A DNA stretch of 64,000 nt from contig JH720388.1 of assembly GCA_000231825.2 (NCBI GenBank), forward strand, positions 177,063-241,062, given 5' to 3'. The notes under the pieces were generated by a model. It was not told the origin of the DNA, made no database searches, and saw only the letters and a list, made by a program, of their open reading frames with translations. A program made the position numbers and the translations under genes. The stretch is from Tetrahymena elliotti 4EA (Eukaryota; Ciliophora; Oligohymenophorea; Hymenostomatida; Tetrahymenidae). Position 1 is the stretch's first letter. Each line of letters starts with the position of its first letter. This document shows positions 1-12,755 of this stretch, in pieces.

Positions 1-1508
1 GGGAGTTAGTGAAGTTATTATAACTAGTTTGAGGACATCTCTTAAGATTTTAAAGTAAATTTTAAGAAATAATTTTCAAAATTATATATCTTAAATGAAA
101 TAAAAAGAATAGGACTTGATAATATTGAAAACAGTGAAGAAATTAAAAAATAAGGGAATATTGTAATTAGTTTTAAATGTGAAAGAAGTGAAAGTGTTTT
201 GATTAGCTAAGATACAGTTTATTCTACTTTTAAAATTATCAAAATAAGTGATGGAGCTTATGAAGAGATTTTTAGTAAAAATTAATTTAAATGTTTTCAA
301 TTAACTTTAAAAATAAATAAAAAGATAACTCTAAAAATGAATGCATGATGTCTAATCTCATGAACTGCTTAAGATAGCTCTCAAAAATGAGCAATAAAAA
401 AAAGAATGCTATTATTCCATTTAGGAAACATATATTCACAGAATATTTAAGAGAAATTTTAGTAGGAAATTCACAAACAAGCATTATTTGTTGTTTGAGT
501 AATACTTAGAAGAGGGTTAATGATACATCAAATGTTTTAAGAATAGGTAATGCTTGCAAGAAAATATTTACAAATCCAAAAGAAACTAAATACTCTGTAT
601 CCTAGTCACATAATATTTACAATGATATTTTGGAGAATATTGGTAACACTATATCCATATGGTTGAAAGAGTTTTGGGGAGAAATAGAAAAATCTAAGCA
701 TAAAAGATTGAAAATTATATTTAAAATACTTAGAAATCTTGAAAAATATTTATATTCTCTACTTGATGGATTGGAGCAGCAAATTTAGATTGATCTTATT
801 AAAAATGCCTTATTTTCCAAGATTTTAGATATGCACTGCAAGGTTTACTCTGAAAGCATAACAAGTGAAGATATCAAAGAATTTTACATAGCTAAAATAT
901 AGGTCTATGCTAGGAAGTAGCTGAATGATTAGTTTGAACAAATATATCCAACCATACACTTTGTACTGAGCCAACTCGAAGAAGGAAAAGAAAAAATAAT
1001 TAAGAATAAAAATAAACTCTTCACTTTTTTTAGACTCTACTCTGAGGTTAAAAAGGTGTCCTAAAATGGAAATTTAAAAGAAATTTAAAACCTAGTTCCA
1101 CCTGATATTAAAATAACTCAGCTTCTATTAACAAATGTATAAAGTTTAACTAATTTAGACATAGAAAAAATGGGCTTTTTGTAAAAACTCTTCTCTAAAT
1201 TTCAAGAAATATGTGAGAACCTGATTGAAATGAATTAATACATTCCTTAGAATGTCAGATTAGACATTTAAAATTGCCTAAAAGACTTTAAATTTCTAGA
1301 AAAAACCCTCATTGATGAAGGTGTATACTTACTAGAAGAAAGCAACATGAATTCATCAAGAATTTCTAATAGATATAACAATTCATTATTTAAGTAAGGC
1401 TCCAAAGCAAGAAATAGTGTATTTAAAATGCAGCACGAAGGTGGTGGTTTTACTCGTTCAAGATTAAATTCTCAGTAAAAACTTCACTTTAAACATTATA
1501 ATAAATGA
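1..1508 (+). CDS. Divergent kinesin-like motor protein, 3' part (5' end outside window)
   Basis: The frame is open from about base 13, an intron (275-324, GTAAAA..AAAG, 50 nt) shifts it, and it then stays open to TGA 1506-1508. Just after the intron the protein reads like the C-terminal half of a kinesin motor: an alpha4-like stretch (SNLMNCLRQL), the loop IPFRKHIFTEYL matching VPYRDSKLTRLL, then EILVGNSQTSIICCLS matching SLGGNSKT..IA.VS, and NVLRIGNACKKI matching TLRYADRAKKI. These are family-conserved microtubule-binding elements. The P-loop and switch I would lie left of the window, and a clean LVDLAGSE switch II is not visible, so the motor is divergent. About 310 residues follow with some helix-rich, possibly coiled sequence and a Ser/Asn-rich tail. 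Expected role: ATP-driven movement on microtubules. Cargo cannot be inferred. The exact left exon border is unresolved because TGA occurs at bases 10-12 in this frame. Confidence 0.75.
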
Positions 1509-1722
1509 ATAAAATAAATATTAATTTTTATTAGATAAAGTGAACACAGCATAAGCAGATAAAACACTTCATAACTCGATCCTGCTGGAGTAATTTTTTT
1601 AATTTAAGATTTTCACTTTTCTTAAAACAAATGGAAAATTTATTTTCATTAAAAATTTTATTTAGATACTGTAGAAGTTAGACAAATAATCATCTTAGTG
1701 TTATAATGACACTTAAAGTGAA

Positions 1723-2526
1723 ATGAGCAAAGAAGATGAAGCCGAATTAGATAATTCATAATCTGAATATTATTTGAATGATAAATCAAGAGCAGTCACT
1801 TAAATCAATAATTCACAGCTTGAAAAATCTACAGCAGAAAATTAAAAACAATACTAAGATCGATTGGATGCAAGAAGAATAAGAGATTTATAGATAAAGT
1901 TAAAGATAATTCCAGCAGAAAAAGATATATTTGTTAATAATACTAAATTGTCTTTTAAAAGAAAATCAGATCCAACTACCTTTAATTTATTTTAGAAAAA
2001 TTAGAGATAAAATACTCAATTTTCTACCAGTATCTATAATGATAAAGTAAATGAAAACTATAAAGGTTTATTATCTAACAAATAAAGCTATGCATTTTAA
2101 TCAAATAAAAAATCACTTAAAACTGATTCAATACAGACTTCATCAAATAAGGAAATAAGATAATAACCAATGAGTAAGCAAGAAACAATCATGCTTTAAG
2201 ATTATGATAATGATAATAAACTAATTGAAAAAATTTTTACTTGCAATATGAAATATAGCAGCATGTATCAAACAAGTAAGTACAATGGAAACATTTTCCT
2301 CACCTAAATTAGTAGGGATAATAAAACTTCCAATTCATCTTCATTAATATTAGATAAAAATAAACATTCTCATAAGTAAAGTATTACAAGTCTAAACTTT
2401 AATCCATCTGATATCCCATCTATGAGAAAGTATCCTTAGATGCTCAATACAGTCTATTCTTACAAACTTCCAACTCTTTCAGAAAGCATCAGCAAGGAAA
2501 GCATTAAAAAATTTATGAATCCTTGA
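1723..2526 (+). CDS. Hypothetical Ser/Asn/Lys-rich protein, 267 aa
   Basis: A single uninterrupted frame from ATG 1723 (MSKEDEAELDNSQSEYYL) to TGA 2524-2526, exactly 268 codons under the ciliate code. I recognise no domain. The protein is hydrophilic, rich in Ser, Asn, Lys and Gln, with an acidic N-terminus and several short polar runs. There is no signal peptide or membrane segment. It lies about 215 bp downstream of the kinesin gene on the same strand but has its own AT-rich leader, so it is probably an independent transcript. The upstream flank gives no better in-frame ATG. Gene status rests on frame length and on the contrast in composition with the flanking spacer. Confidence 0.6.
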
Positions 2527-3145
2527 TTTATCAACAAAACTAAATATTATTATTTGTACATAAAATTAAAATAGAATTCATTGATTCTATCTAAATAAAT
2601 ATATGATATATCATCAAAATATAAGAAAGAAATAAAGTATAGAATTTTACAAAAAGTCTAGACTCATTAAGAGATGAATTTATATCTATTCTAATAAATT
2701 TATTTGTTTAAATTTTGAGTTTGTATTTTAATTAATTTATCATTCATTATTAAAATTTAACTTTATATCTTGTATTTTTATTAAATGATATATGTATCTA
2801 CTATCATTGATTTGTGATCCATTTATTCAATTATTCAATAATCATTTGAAAAATAAAAAGTGGTAATTTATCAAAATTTAAGTAAATTTATAATCTTTTT
2901 TATCATTTATAATTAATTCATCTATTATTTTTAAAATCTTTTCAATATTCAACATAAAAAAAATTATTAAACTAATTGTTTACATGTTTTAATTAATTTG
3001 TTATTTGTAAAATCTAATTTAATTCAGATTCTTTCTTATAAAATTTCAATGAAATTTAAATATAGCCAAGTAAATTTATATGATTGTTAATTTTTTGATC
3101 ACTTTACAAAAAATTAAAAATATTAATAATAGCAAAAAATAAATT
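2527..3145. other. AT-rich spacer, no gene seen
   Basis: I see only A/T runs and short, frequently closed frames. It presumably holds the 3' end of the upstream gene and the promoter of the DPH4-like gene, but no motif can be assigned. Confidence 0.6.
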
Positions 3146-3708
3146 ATGGCCACTGTCAGTAATTATTACGAAATTTTAGAGGTTAGCATTGATGCTACTT
3201 TTGAGGAAATTAAAAAAAGCTTTTAGAAAAAGATTAGACAAGAGCATCCAGATAAGTCTTCAGAGTAAAAAAAAAAAGTTTAGCAATATTTAAGTTTGAT
3301 TACTAAAAAATTAATAGTGAGAATAGTTAAAAAATTGCAAGTAAATTGATTGAGGCTTATAAAATTTTAAGTGACGAGAATCTCAGAAGTGAATATAACA
3401 AGCAATATGAATGTAAGTATCATCTTAATGTCTTTATATAAAATAATTAATTGAATTAAATAGAGTAACATTAAAAAGCAAACAGAGGATAGTGTTTTGA
3501 TCAAATAAATATAGAAAAATAGAGTAATTTAGTAGATTATGAATGCGAATAATGTGGAGAAGTCAATACTGTTCAAATTGACTCTACAAATAAAGTAAAT
3601 TTTAAGATAATATAATTGAATTTATATACAACCTATTAAAAGGATGAAGATTTTGTGATTGTTGAATGCATAGGATGTAACCTAAAGCTTTAGGTAAACT
3701 TAAAGTGA
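3146..3708 (+). CDS. DPH4: DPH4-like J-domain / CSL zinc-finger protein (DNAJC24 family)
   Basis: Three exons joined across introns 3265-3317 (GTAAAA..ATAG) and 3413-3463 (GTAAGT..ATAG) give 153 codons, a 152-residue protein, which fits human DNAJC24 (149 aa). Residues 5-68 form a J domain with the HPD motif at 34-36 and the helix III/IV pattern AYKILSDENLRSEY. A CSL/DPH-type zinc module follows with CEQC at about 99-102 and CIGC at about 140-143. This domain pair is characteristic of Dph4/Jjj3, an iron-binding J protein that supports Dph1-Dph2 in the first step of diphthamide synthesis on elongation factor 2; it acts in the cytosol. The second intron is a multiple of three, so it could be retained without a frame break, but its canonical ends favour splicing. 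The domain order is seen in the sequence; the assignment to DPH4 follows family knowledge. Confidence 0.85.
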
Positions 3709-3967
3709 GAAAATAATAAATAAATTAATTAATGAATGAAATAATTGATAATCAGGAATTAAAATCTAAAATCTAAGAACCAAAAAAAATATATTCAATG
3801 CTTGAAATCTAAAAAAAGGATTTCAGAGATAACAAAAATTAATCTAAAAGACAGATTATAATAGCAATTAAGTCATTATCAAAGTTGATAATAAGATACA
3901 AACTCAAAAATTATTTAAATACAAATAATTTGTTTGAAATGTAAATGTATTTATTTTATATTCTTCT

Positions 3968-5555
3968 TCATCTCTTAGTAACTGGTTTATTTCTTATTAG
4001 AGTAACATCAGTTCTTATATGTCTAAATTCTCCAGGTTAATTAGTTCTTTTTTAATCTGAGTGTTCCCCAGCTTTTATATTTAATAATAATATGAATAAA
4101 AATATTTCAATAAATAGAATAATTTTATTACCTCCAATTGGTAAACTGGTTGCTATATCGAATTATTAAACCTAACTCAAATTATTTTTATAAGTAATTA
4201 AAGGATTAAAAGGTGTGAATCCCTTTGTTTAGTTTAATGTTTCATTTTTTATAAGGTTGTTTTGAGCTACTTGTAATGCTTTATCTTTGTAGGGTAACCA
4301 TGATCTTTGAATTTATGTATTGTCTTTGGGTTCTTATTCTATTTTTTTAAATTTTATTCATTTATTATAGTTCAGTAAAATTATTTTTACCATTTTTGTA
4401 TTTTTCTGCTGTTAAGACTGAAGTCATTTTAGTGCTCTATTAGTGGACTGGTCTTTCATTAGTTCCTGCAAAATGGTTAACCTTTCTGTCAGATTGGGAG
4501 ATAATCTACTATGCAGTTTCTTTTAAAGGTCTAGAGAAAGATTGCTAATAGGTAGTCATACCGAAGCTTAAATACAATAACAATTTTTAATAAATTATAA
4601 TGTTGCTTAAATAATCTACAATTTTTCATGAGTTTCAGGGAACTTTTTAAAAGTTGAACCAAAATCTGAGACATTGTTAGGAACTTGTCTTTCTTTATGA
4701 ATGTGTTAGGAGTTAGTTTGATTCAATAAAGAATATTGATTGGCTTTAAGAGTTTGAATTTGAGCTGGATTATTTTCAGGATATTTCTTTTCAGCTGTGT
4801 AATGCTTATATATTTATCTGCAATCTCCTAAATTATAGTAGTTATTCAGATTGATAGGATCATATGAAGTTCTGTTTACTGACCTGAACTCTTTCTGTTT
4901 AAAAAATATAATTATATTGATAATCTCTATTAATTTAACAAAGCAACTAAGTGCAAAATATTGGTTATTGATTAAGAAATAAAACTAGTTTTATGATTTT
5001 CTAATAAGATCTATTTGTTATGAACTTAATAGAATTTATTTTTAAATATTTTACAAATCCATCATCAGCTATAACTCCTTTAGTATCCCATGGTAAATTT
5101 CTATTAACTCTTGAGAGAGGAATCAATTTGTTAGTGTCAGAAGCAAATGAAATAGCAGCTTCTTCTTCTCTAACCTTTTTATTATAAATGTAAATCAACA
5201 TCTAAAAAAGATAATCTAAGATTTTATTAATTCTAATATATCCTAATAATAATTTCAAAATTAAATCCTTACTGTTTTAGTTTAAAGATTGTCTCTGAAG
5301 GGTTAGTTAGGAGCTAATCTTTCTTCATACCAATTGCCTAAATAATATTTAAGATATATTTTTCTAAACAATCTTTTAAATTAATTTGATAATCAATTCA
5401 TGCAATTTAATCATTTTTTAATCAGCTTTGCTCATTTTAAAGCTTAATTCTACTCTCTAAATAAAAATCCTTTCTCTATAAGTAAATATTTTAAGCTAAA
5501 TGTAATTTTTACCCATAAGAGCTGTAGAAGTAAATTTGTCGCATGCTTGAGCCAT
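3968..5555 (-). CDS. Conserved-looking hypothetical protein, 357 aa, eight exons
   Basis: Reading leftward from ATG 5555-5553 to TGA 3970-3968, seven introns can be placed at 5476-5512, 5373-5453, 5202-5272, 4895-5054, 4567-4619, 4339-4390 and 4072-4131. The spliced length is exactly 358 codons. The protein starts MAQACDKFTS and ends RTDVTLIRNKPVTKR. It is polar and compact, with aromatic-proline motifs such as NWYEERLAPNQPFRDN, LPWDTKG and TTYQQSFSRPLKE. It has no signal peptide, membrane segment or recognised enzyme motif. Short repeated aromatic/proline motifs of this kind occur in axonemal microtubule-inner proteins, but that is only a guess. The first intron is only 37 nt, and the exact 3' site of the second is ambiguous (5373 or a few bases further left). 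The unusually high exon density for such a small gene argues that it is real and conserved. Confidence 0.7.
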
Positions 5556-6924
5556 TTTTATAAATAAATCTACTTTAAATTTAAGCTGAAAATAAGTTTT
5601 TGCTTTAATTATTGTATATATTTGCAAGCTAAAAGCTATTCAATTCTTTGATAATGTATTTTACAATAAATTAAATAATTATTATTTTCCCTTTATTTTT
5701 CTTGTAACTTGAAACGATCTTTCATCAAAAGTTATAATAAAAACCCATTCATTTTACTATGACATAAAACACCTTTTAACTTCAAATCATTCATTCATCC
5801 ATTCATTTCTTTTTGAAGCAGTAAAAATTTTTTAACATACAAAAAACCTTATAAAAATTAAATTGATATTAACTTATTCAAATCTATGATGTTGCCTCAT
5901 ACATAGACAATCTTAAAGTTTTCAACTGTTTTTTAAGAAATATTATTTTAATTTGAAAAATAATTAAAATTTTCAGGAAATAAAGCTTAATTTTAATTAT
6001 TCAAATTAATTATATGTTGCTTATACATTATGAATTATTATTTCATGTTGAGATATCTATTTATTAATTTCATTTTTAATAAAAGTTTTTGCTTATTTTT
6101 TAGAATGATTTTTTAATCCTAATCCTTTTGAAAAATTTGAGTTAAAAATATGTTAATGAATAGATAATTAAAAAAATCTAATTCAAATGAACTAATTTAG
6201 TGATTGATAATAAAAAAACAAAATTGTATGCTCTGTTATCTAATAAAGTGTTATTTCATTAGGACTTTTCAAAATCAAATATTATTATAAAATTTAATTT
6301 TCAGAAAATTTAATTGAAAAACTTGAATAAATTTGTTAAATTTTTAATCTAATTGTTTGAAAATGATGTTTTTATGGAATATAATTTTAGGTTTTTTTTT
6401 GAATGAAAAAGAATTAATTAATTTATTGATTGATAATAAAAAAATTTAATTTTTTTGCCTTTATTCAGATAAATTTTTACTATTACTTGCTAAAGACTTT
6501 AAGAATAAAATTTTTGAAAAAGTAGAATAAATTTTGTAGAATTTTTAGAATCTCATGTGCTTTGTGGATAAAATTTTAGGTTTTTGAGAATGAAAAAGGA
6601 TGAAATTAAATTACAATGACATAAAAATAAAGAAATTAGATATTGAATGAAATAACTAATTTGCAAGGTGATAACTAAATGATTATAATTTAAATGTAGG
6701 ATTAATTGAGTTATTTTTATATAAGAAAATAATGATAGGATAATGTATAAGTTATAAATTTTATTATATTAAATGAAGTTGCTTTAATCGTTTATTTGAT
6801 TGAATAATTAATAATAATTTTATGTGTAAATTAACTTATTTATTTATTGATAATATTAGCAAAATTTATTTGTTTATTGTTAGTTTATTTATTTATTCGG
6901 TTGGTTGGCTAATGGAGATTTTTT
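5556..6924. other. AT-rich spacer between two minus-strand genes
   Basis: Short frames only. I see no RNA gene, ordered repeat or coding-like composition. The right part would carry the 3' end of the TPR gene, the left part the promoter of the eight-exon gene. Confidence 0.6.
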
Positions 6925-8979
6925 TCAAGGAGTAAGCAAATCAACAAAATAAATTTATGCTTTATCAATAGCAATTTAATTTATAGGAGTGAATTAAGTT
7001 TTTACTAGATAAGAGTTTAGGTTATCTTAAAGGTTTAATGATGAACCTATATCTTCACTATCCATATTCGAAAGTACTTGAAACTGAGTACTATTTTACT
7101 AATTAAGAAGTAGCTTGTATAGACCAAAGAATTACAGCTGTGCTTATGTTGGAGCTATAAAATTAGTGAACAACTTAGCGAATTAGATATTGTCAAGATT
7201 TTATGCTATAGTTGTGAAATATTAGTAATATTTAAAGCGAATACTTTGAATGAAATCGATCACTAGAGAAGGTTTGAAGAACTCAGAGTATTTATTGAGT
7301 ATTTTTACTGAAAGACTAAGTTAGTCATTGATTTTTTCATAGGTTAGGTTGAGGCTAATTGCTAAATTCTTAAGTGCATATTCATACTACTCATTGGAAT
7401 AATAGGAACGAGAAATATAAAAGTAAATTAGTTTATGTTAAGATCTATTTTCTAAAGCTTTGAAGAACCAACGTAGGGCTTCTAGATAATCATCAGAATG
7501 CTATAAGTAATGGATTCCTATTTTAATCATTACATCACTGTAACAAGGGTTGCATTTGGAGCATCTTTCGTAATATGAAAGCCTCAGATTTTCAGGAGAT
7601 ATATCACCTAAAGTTTCATAGCATCTATAGCATTTTTTGTTTATAGTTATGCCTTTCTCAAACATTTTCATAGCATTTTTTGTGTCTTTCATGATTATAT
7701 AATGATCTCCTTACATTTTGTAGCATAAACTGTCATTTGGCCTGCATTTAGATGCTCTTTCTAAAAAGCTTCTAGATTGTCTTAAGTCATTCAACTTGAC
7801 ACAAAAATTGAAAAGACGAAACATAATATAAGTATTTCCTGGAATAATATCTAAACATAATTTGAATGTATCAATAGCCTATTCTACCTTTCCCTAAAAA
7901 TAATAGGTTTCTGCTTGCATTGTATTTATTTCAAAGTTTTTATCAGTAGTTAAAGCAGCAGCTGGTTATTTCCTATTTTAATTTAAAATATAATTGATAA
8001 GTAGGCTGATTGATTGATTGTAGAGTATAAAAATTTAATTAGAATAAAGATGATTGTTTGTATTGAATTTGGTATAAGTTATTTGAGTTTATTATTACTC
8101 TGTGATTCATGTATTTACCAGATTTTAATTTTTTTATTTAATAAAAACAAAAGATGATGTTGATTCTATCTTTTTTGTATTTTTTTAGTCTCCATAAAAA
8201 AGACGAACAACTCAAAATTCTTTGTGTTGAAAAATTATTCATTTTTTGATGATTGGAAAAGATAATCAAGTATTAATTCCTTACAATTCCTAAATGAGTG
8301 CTTAACTGTTCTTGAACTATTTTAGTCTGTTGTATGCCATAATCATTATGATTTAAGAATCAAACTTTATTTGTGAATTTACAAGAGAGCCTTAAGACAT
8401 AATATCATTTTGAATCATTCTTATACATGCTTCGAATTAGCTGTCTAGATATTTTAAAATAGCTCTGGCAAAGCTGAGAGATTCACTTGTGATAATAATT
8501 TCAGAAGCTACTGATTGACTCATATTGTTATTGTTGTTATTATTATTGTTATTTGAGGTGCTTAAATTATTTGTTTATTGTTGATTTGATTGTTAATTTT
8601 GCAAGGATTGGTCTTTTTGTTGTACTTTTAAAGTTGAATTATTGCTATTTTGTTTCATTCTTTCGAGTTACTGCTGGAGTTCTTTACCCATAAACCTTGC
8701 TTTAGATTCATCATAAAATATTGTTTCTTTAACGTAGACAGATTTAGTTAATATATCTTCAGTTAAACCAGGTTGATAAAACTTTTAATAGATTTCATCA
8801 GCCCTTTCCATTTCATATAGCCTCATATATGCCTTCAAAACTAATCTGAGACCTTCCTTAGACCTTGGATGAAATTTGAGCTCTTCTTTAAGTATTTATA
8901 TACATTTTTGATAACTCCCGTTTTCAAATTCATGACTTGCTTTAGACATCTAACTCTACTTATAAATTTTATTTCCCAT
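6925..8979 (-). CDS. Tetratricopeptide-repeat protein, 580 aa
   Basis: Two exons, from ATG 8979-8977 (MGNKIYKQSQ) to TGA 6927-6925, with one intron at 7973-8284 (GTAAGG..AATAG, 312 nt). Spliced length is 581 codons. TPR-type helix pairs are visible: SHEFENGSYQKCIQILKEEL near the N-terminus, then from about residue 240 a run of units such as AETYYFQGKVEQAIDTFKLC, LNDLRQSRSFLERASKCRPN, MKDTKNAMKMFEKGITINKK and DYLEALRWFFKALENRS. A Gln/Asn-rich insert (about residues 110-155) separates the first repeats from the rest. TPR arrays act as protein-binding scaffolds, for example in APC/C, IFT or chaperone complexes, but I cannot tell which. The Cys-rich stretch around CYRCYETLGD..ERCSKCNPC is unusual for a TPR. 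No catalytic motif is present. Confidence 0.8.
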
Positions 8980-9354
8980 CTTCGTGACTGAATATTTTAA
9001 TGTTTAAACCAGTATAGAGTATTGAAAATGTTTGATAAAGTAATATGAGAATAGCTAAATGCTTTAGTAATTTCTTATAAAAATAAGTTATTTAAATTTT
9101 GAAAATTCTTTGTAGCGCTTAATATTGCTTGATCGCTTGCTTAGTAGGTTGCTATATATATATATATATTTATTTATGAGAATAATTAAAATTAGATAAT
9201 TATCAATCTCGATTATAAAGTGAAATACAATAAATAACTTCTATTTAATACAATGTGTTTTATTAGATATTGTTTCACTCACTTAAATGAATGATCAACT
9301 CCCAATAAAATAAACATAGTTTGTATCTGTATATTATCGAAATTTTGTGTTCAT
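8980..9354. other. Spacer with a TA microsatellite
   Basis: No gene is visible. A (TA)n tract occupies about 9153-9169. The rest is AT-rich spacer between two minus-strand genes and includes the likely promoter of the TPR gene. Confidence 0.6.
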
Positions 9355-9771
9355 TCATTTACTCCCTGCATTCCCTCCTTAAATATCATTCATCTCACGC
9401 TTTCTAACATAATCAATCATGACACTCGCTCCTCCACTAAATACATACTTATTAAACTCTATTTCATAAAAATTATTAAAATGCCTCATTTTGATTATAT
9501 TAGAAGTCATTGGTGTTGATTGATATCTGTTTTCAAAAACAAAAAAACTCATCTAATTTTTAAAATAATTAACAATTTTGCCTTTAAACTCTTTGATCGA
9601 ATTCATTTCTTGAGGGAGTCTTGAATAAATAATGGAACTTTCACTAATTGTAAAGTCAGAGTCGAGTCTATCATAAATATATTTTTTCAAAAAAGAAAAT
9701 GATTTTATTTTTCTAATAATTTCTAATATTTTTTGTTAACTAAAGAATTATTTTTTTATATTTATCTACAT
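9355..9771 (-). CDS. Small orphan protein, 138 aa
   Basis: An uninterrupted minus-strand frame from ATG 9771-9769 to TGA 9357-9355, exactly 139 codons, containing several in-frame TAA/TAG (Gln) codons. The C-terminal half has the composition of a folded protein, with motifs such as RLPQEMNSIKEFKGKIVNYF and YEIEFNKYVFSGGASVMIDY, ending in a Gly-rich tail. The local GC content is clearly higher than in the flanks. I recognise no family, signal peptide or membrane segment. It sits about 375 bp upstream of the TPR gene on the same strand. The start could be later, at the internal ATG in MNSIKEF, but the longer version has coding-like composition. Confidence 0.6.
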
Positions 9772-10398
9772 TAGAGATAAAAAATTTATTGACCCATTGA
9801 TTAAATTTGTTTTTGTATAAATAAAAAGTATATATGTTTGTCACTGACTAATTATTATTTTTTTAATTTTGTTATAATTATTCGTTTTTTTACAATTCAT
9901 TATTACATATTTAAACCAAGTAAATGTTCTGATTTTTTTTGGGATTACAAATCAAGTGTTTAAACCAATAGTTTTAAACATAAAAATTCTAAATTTAGAT
10001 AAATAATATGCTATTCAGAAAAAATAAGTAAGAAGTAGATTATTGTTTTTTAAATCGAATGGTAATGATTAAATAATTAAAGAAAAATAAAAATTTTAAA
10101 GTTTTTGATGAATTAATATTTAAGCAATTGAATATTAGGTGATTTTTTAATACAAAAGTATGTATCAATTAATTTGAGAGTTTTATGAAGTTTATGAACA
10201 TGTGTGTTAATACAGATTTTATATGAATGATTTTACTAATTAAGAGATATTAGGAGAATTAATAGATTCAATTAGATTAGGTAAGGTAAAACGAAAGAAA
10301 GTAAGAATGAATGAATTATTTAATTTTTTATTTTTTTAAGTATGTAATATCATAAATTAAAAAAAAGGGTGCATCTATTAATAGATAATTAATTTAAA
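9772..10398. other. AT-rich spacer, no gene seen
   Basis: Only short frames and homopolymer-rich sequence between the orphan gene and the 3' end of the kinase gene. Confidence 0.6.
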
Positions 10399-12755
10399 TC
10401 AATTTTTATTTTCTTCTGCAGTTTTAAGGTCTTTAATAACCTCATCGTAGAGCTATTACTCATTTTTATTATCATACTCATCATAGAATTCATGGAAATC
10501 GGAGGAACTAATGTCTTCTTCTTTCCATTTAAAAGTTTGATGAGGATTTTTACAAATGAAAGAATATTTGATGCATTGCAAGAGCTCTCTCTTCTTGTTA
10601 GTGGCATTAGGGACTAACTTGAAAGCTTCTTCGATGAACTCTTATAAATTAGATTTAAGAATTTTTTAGAAGTTTTCGTCATTCATATTTAAATCTTAGT
10701 TTAAGATGGTGAAGAATTCCTTAATTTTAGGCTAGTTTTCTAACTTCAACAAGAAATTGTGAGCTCTCTAAAAAACTTCCTAGAAATAAGGCTTGACATA
10801 TTGTATATCTTAACGTATCATCTAAAGAGTTTCTTAATATTCTTTAGATGAAATATAATTTTTCCATTGATCGACAGGGAATTTAGCTTATTGGGTCTTA
10901 TCCATCATGCAATCAATCAAATATTAGAAGCCTATAAGTTAGTTCTTCTAAAGTAAAAATATAATTCTATAAAAAAGGTCCTCTGGCATTTTAAGAACTT
11001 GTTCTTTGTAAAGCTTGAAGATCATGTTTGTAGTGAAGTTGACAAAGATTCCCAAGTTACGATCGAATGTCAAATAAGAATCGATCTTCATTATTTAATC
11101 TCTACGCTATTTTTATAGTCTCTAAATTTCGGCAACTCTCTCCATGTTGATCTTGTCACTTGACTAATTTTATAAACAAAATATTAGATTACTATTTATC
11201 TAACTAAAAAGACACTTTTTCTAATATTAAAATTTTTAATTTTTTTGAAATTACTTCTTTGACTTGCAATTCAGAATTGCTATTGTCTTCTCCAACAGTG
11301 GTAAGTTCCATGAGATTGTCCTTATCTGTGTTGAAAGCGTTAATTTACATCTTTTTATCAACACCAACGACTCTGATGTTGTTTACGTAATATTCATTTC
11401 TAGCAGCTGATTTATACAAAGCATTGGGTTCAGACTCTATTTCAGCAAGATGTCTAGTTACTTCTTCATTATCAAACTTAATAATCTTATGCTAGAATAA
11501 CTCATCCCAACTAATTCTATCTTAATCTTCATAAACAAGCATTTTGCGAAGCATGTCCTTAACGATTTCAGAACGAGGGGGTTGCTCAGGGAACTCAAGA
11601 GGTTTCTTTCTGATGTTTTCAAGTAATTCGTTGGGGGTCTTACCAGTCCATGGGGTTCTGCCGTATAAGAGCTCATAAAACATCATACCCAAAGACCAAA
11701 TATCACACTTGCTTGAGAAATATTCTTCGGCCAATATCTAAGGAGACATATAAAGAGGAGTACCTTTTTGAATTAATTTAAAATTTAAATAACACATCAA
11801 TTATCACAAATCTTTGTTAAAAATTAAATTCTTTGAAATTCAGTGCAATATTTCCTGTTAAATTATTGAAATCATGAAAGAATTTGTTGCATTTTAAGCT
11901 TTTAAGCTATTTCTTTTCTAAAAATAATACCCAGCTTTCAAAAAAATAAATGATAAAAGAGCAACTGAATAATTTATTTTAATTTTATATTGAATAGACA
12001 GACAGACAGAGTGTGTCTGAATTTTAGTGAACTAATTTGAATATTTTTTAATTATCAGAAATTGTAGAGAAGAAATAAATTATGATACAATTTTTGTATT
12101 TATTTATGCTCATAATCAAATTAGCTTTTAATATTTGTCTAAGTATGTATGTTCCTTTATAATTCAAGCAAGTAGACTGCAACCAAAAATATAAAGTATT
12201 AAAAATAATGCAAAATGCTAAATTACCTAAGTAAGTCATCTTGAGCTAATTGTTCATTCCAGAACAATCAAGAGTTCTTGCAAAACCGAAATCAGTAATA
12301 TGGGCAACACCCTTGTGGAGTAAGATATTTGCTGGCTTAATATCTCTATGGATGATATTATTTTTATATAATTCTTTGAATCCTTCGCATATCTATCTAA
12401 AGTATTGCACAGCTTCGCTTTCAGGAAGCTTACCATTACGCTTTTCAAGGAGCTTTTTAAGATCTCCATCAGCGCAATATTCTAAAAACATATACAAATT
12501 GTTTGTTGTTCTTGTGGCGTAGTGCAATTTTACGATATTAGGATGATTAATCTTTTGCAATATTTCAATTTCTCTTCTCAATAATTTAATGAAATTGCTC
12601 TCTGAGGCTACCTTCTATAAAGAAATAATTTTAACAGCAACTTGCTGGGCATGATTGTCCTTCAAAAACCCCTTTACAACTGAACCGAAAGCACCTTAAC
12701 CTAAAGGCTTATTTGCACAGACTATGAATTTATCTATTTACTTGTAATCTGACAT
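10399..12755 (-). CDS. ULK (Unc-51-like)-type serine/threonine protein kinase, 600 aa
   Basis: Three exons, from ATG 12755-12753 to TGA 10401-10399, with introns at 11764-12226 (463 nt) and 11164-11254 (91 nt). Spliced length is 601 codons. A full kinase domain fills residues 10-260: Gly loop [16 protein letters not shown] lysine (about 42), alphaC Glu in RREIEIL, catalytic HRDIKPAN (135-142), DFG (154-156), and the activation segment [12 protein letters not shown], where the usual APE is SPQ, as in many ULK kinases. [15 protein letters not shown] follows. The first intron falls precisely inside the activation segment. Spliced output therefore controls whether the kinase is complete. The C-terminal 300 residues are helical and unrecognised. 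ULK kinases phosphorylate Ser/Thr in autophagy or ciliary processes; ciliates have many of them, so the substrate cannot be inferred. Confidence 0.9.

Noticed and set aside
3734..4260. Long plus-strand open frame after the DPH4-like gene, starting MNEIIDNQELKSK
   Set aside because: Its second half is antisense to the 3' exons of the eight-exon gene, and the first ~70 codons are Lys/Ile/Asn-rich with no domain. With one stop codon, frames this long are expected by chance.
11458..11676. Minus-strand 72-codon frame over the kinase
   Set aside because: Out of phase with the kinase exon that encodes [18 protein letters not shown]; it is a shadow.
12250..12522. 90-codon plus-strand frame with hydrophobic stretch
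   Set aside because: Antisense to the [11 protein letters not shown] exon of the kinase gene.
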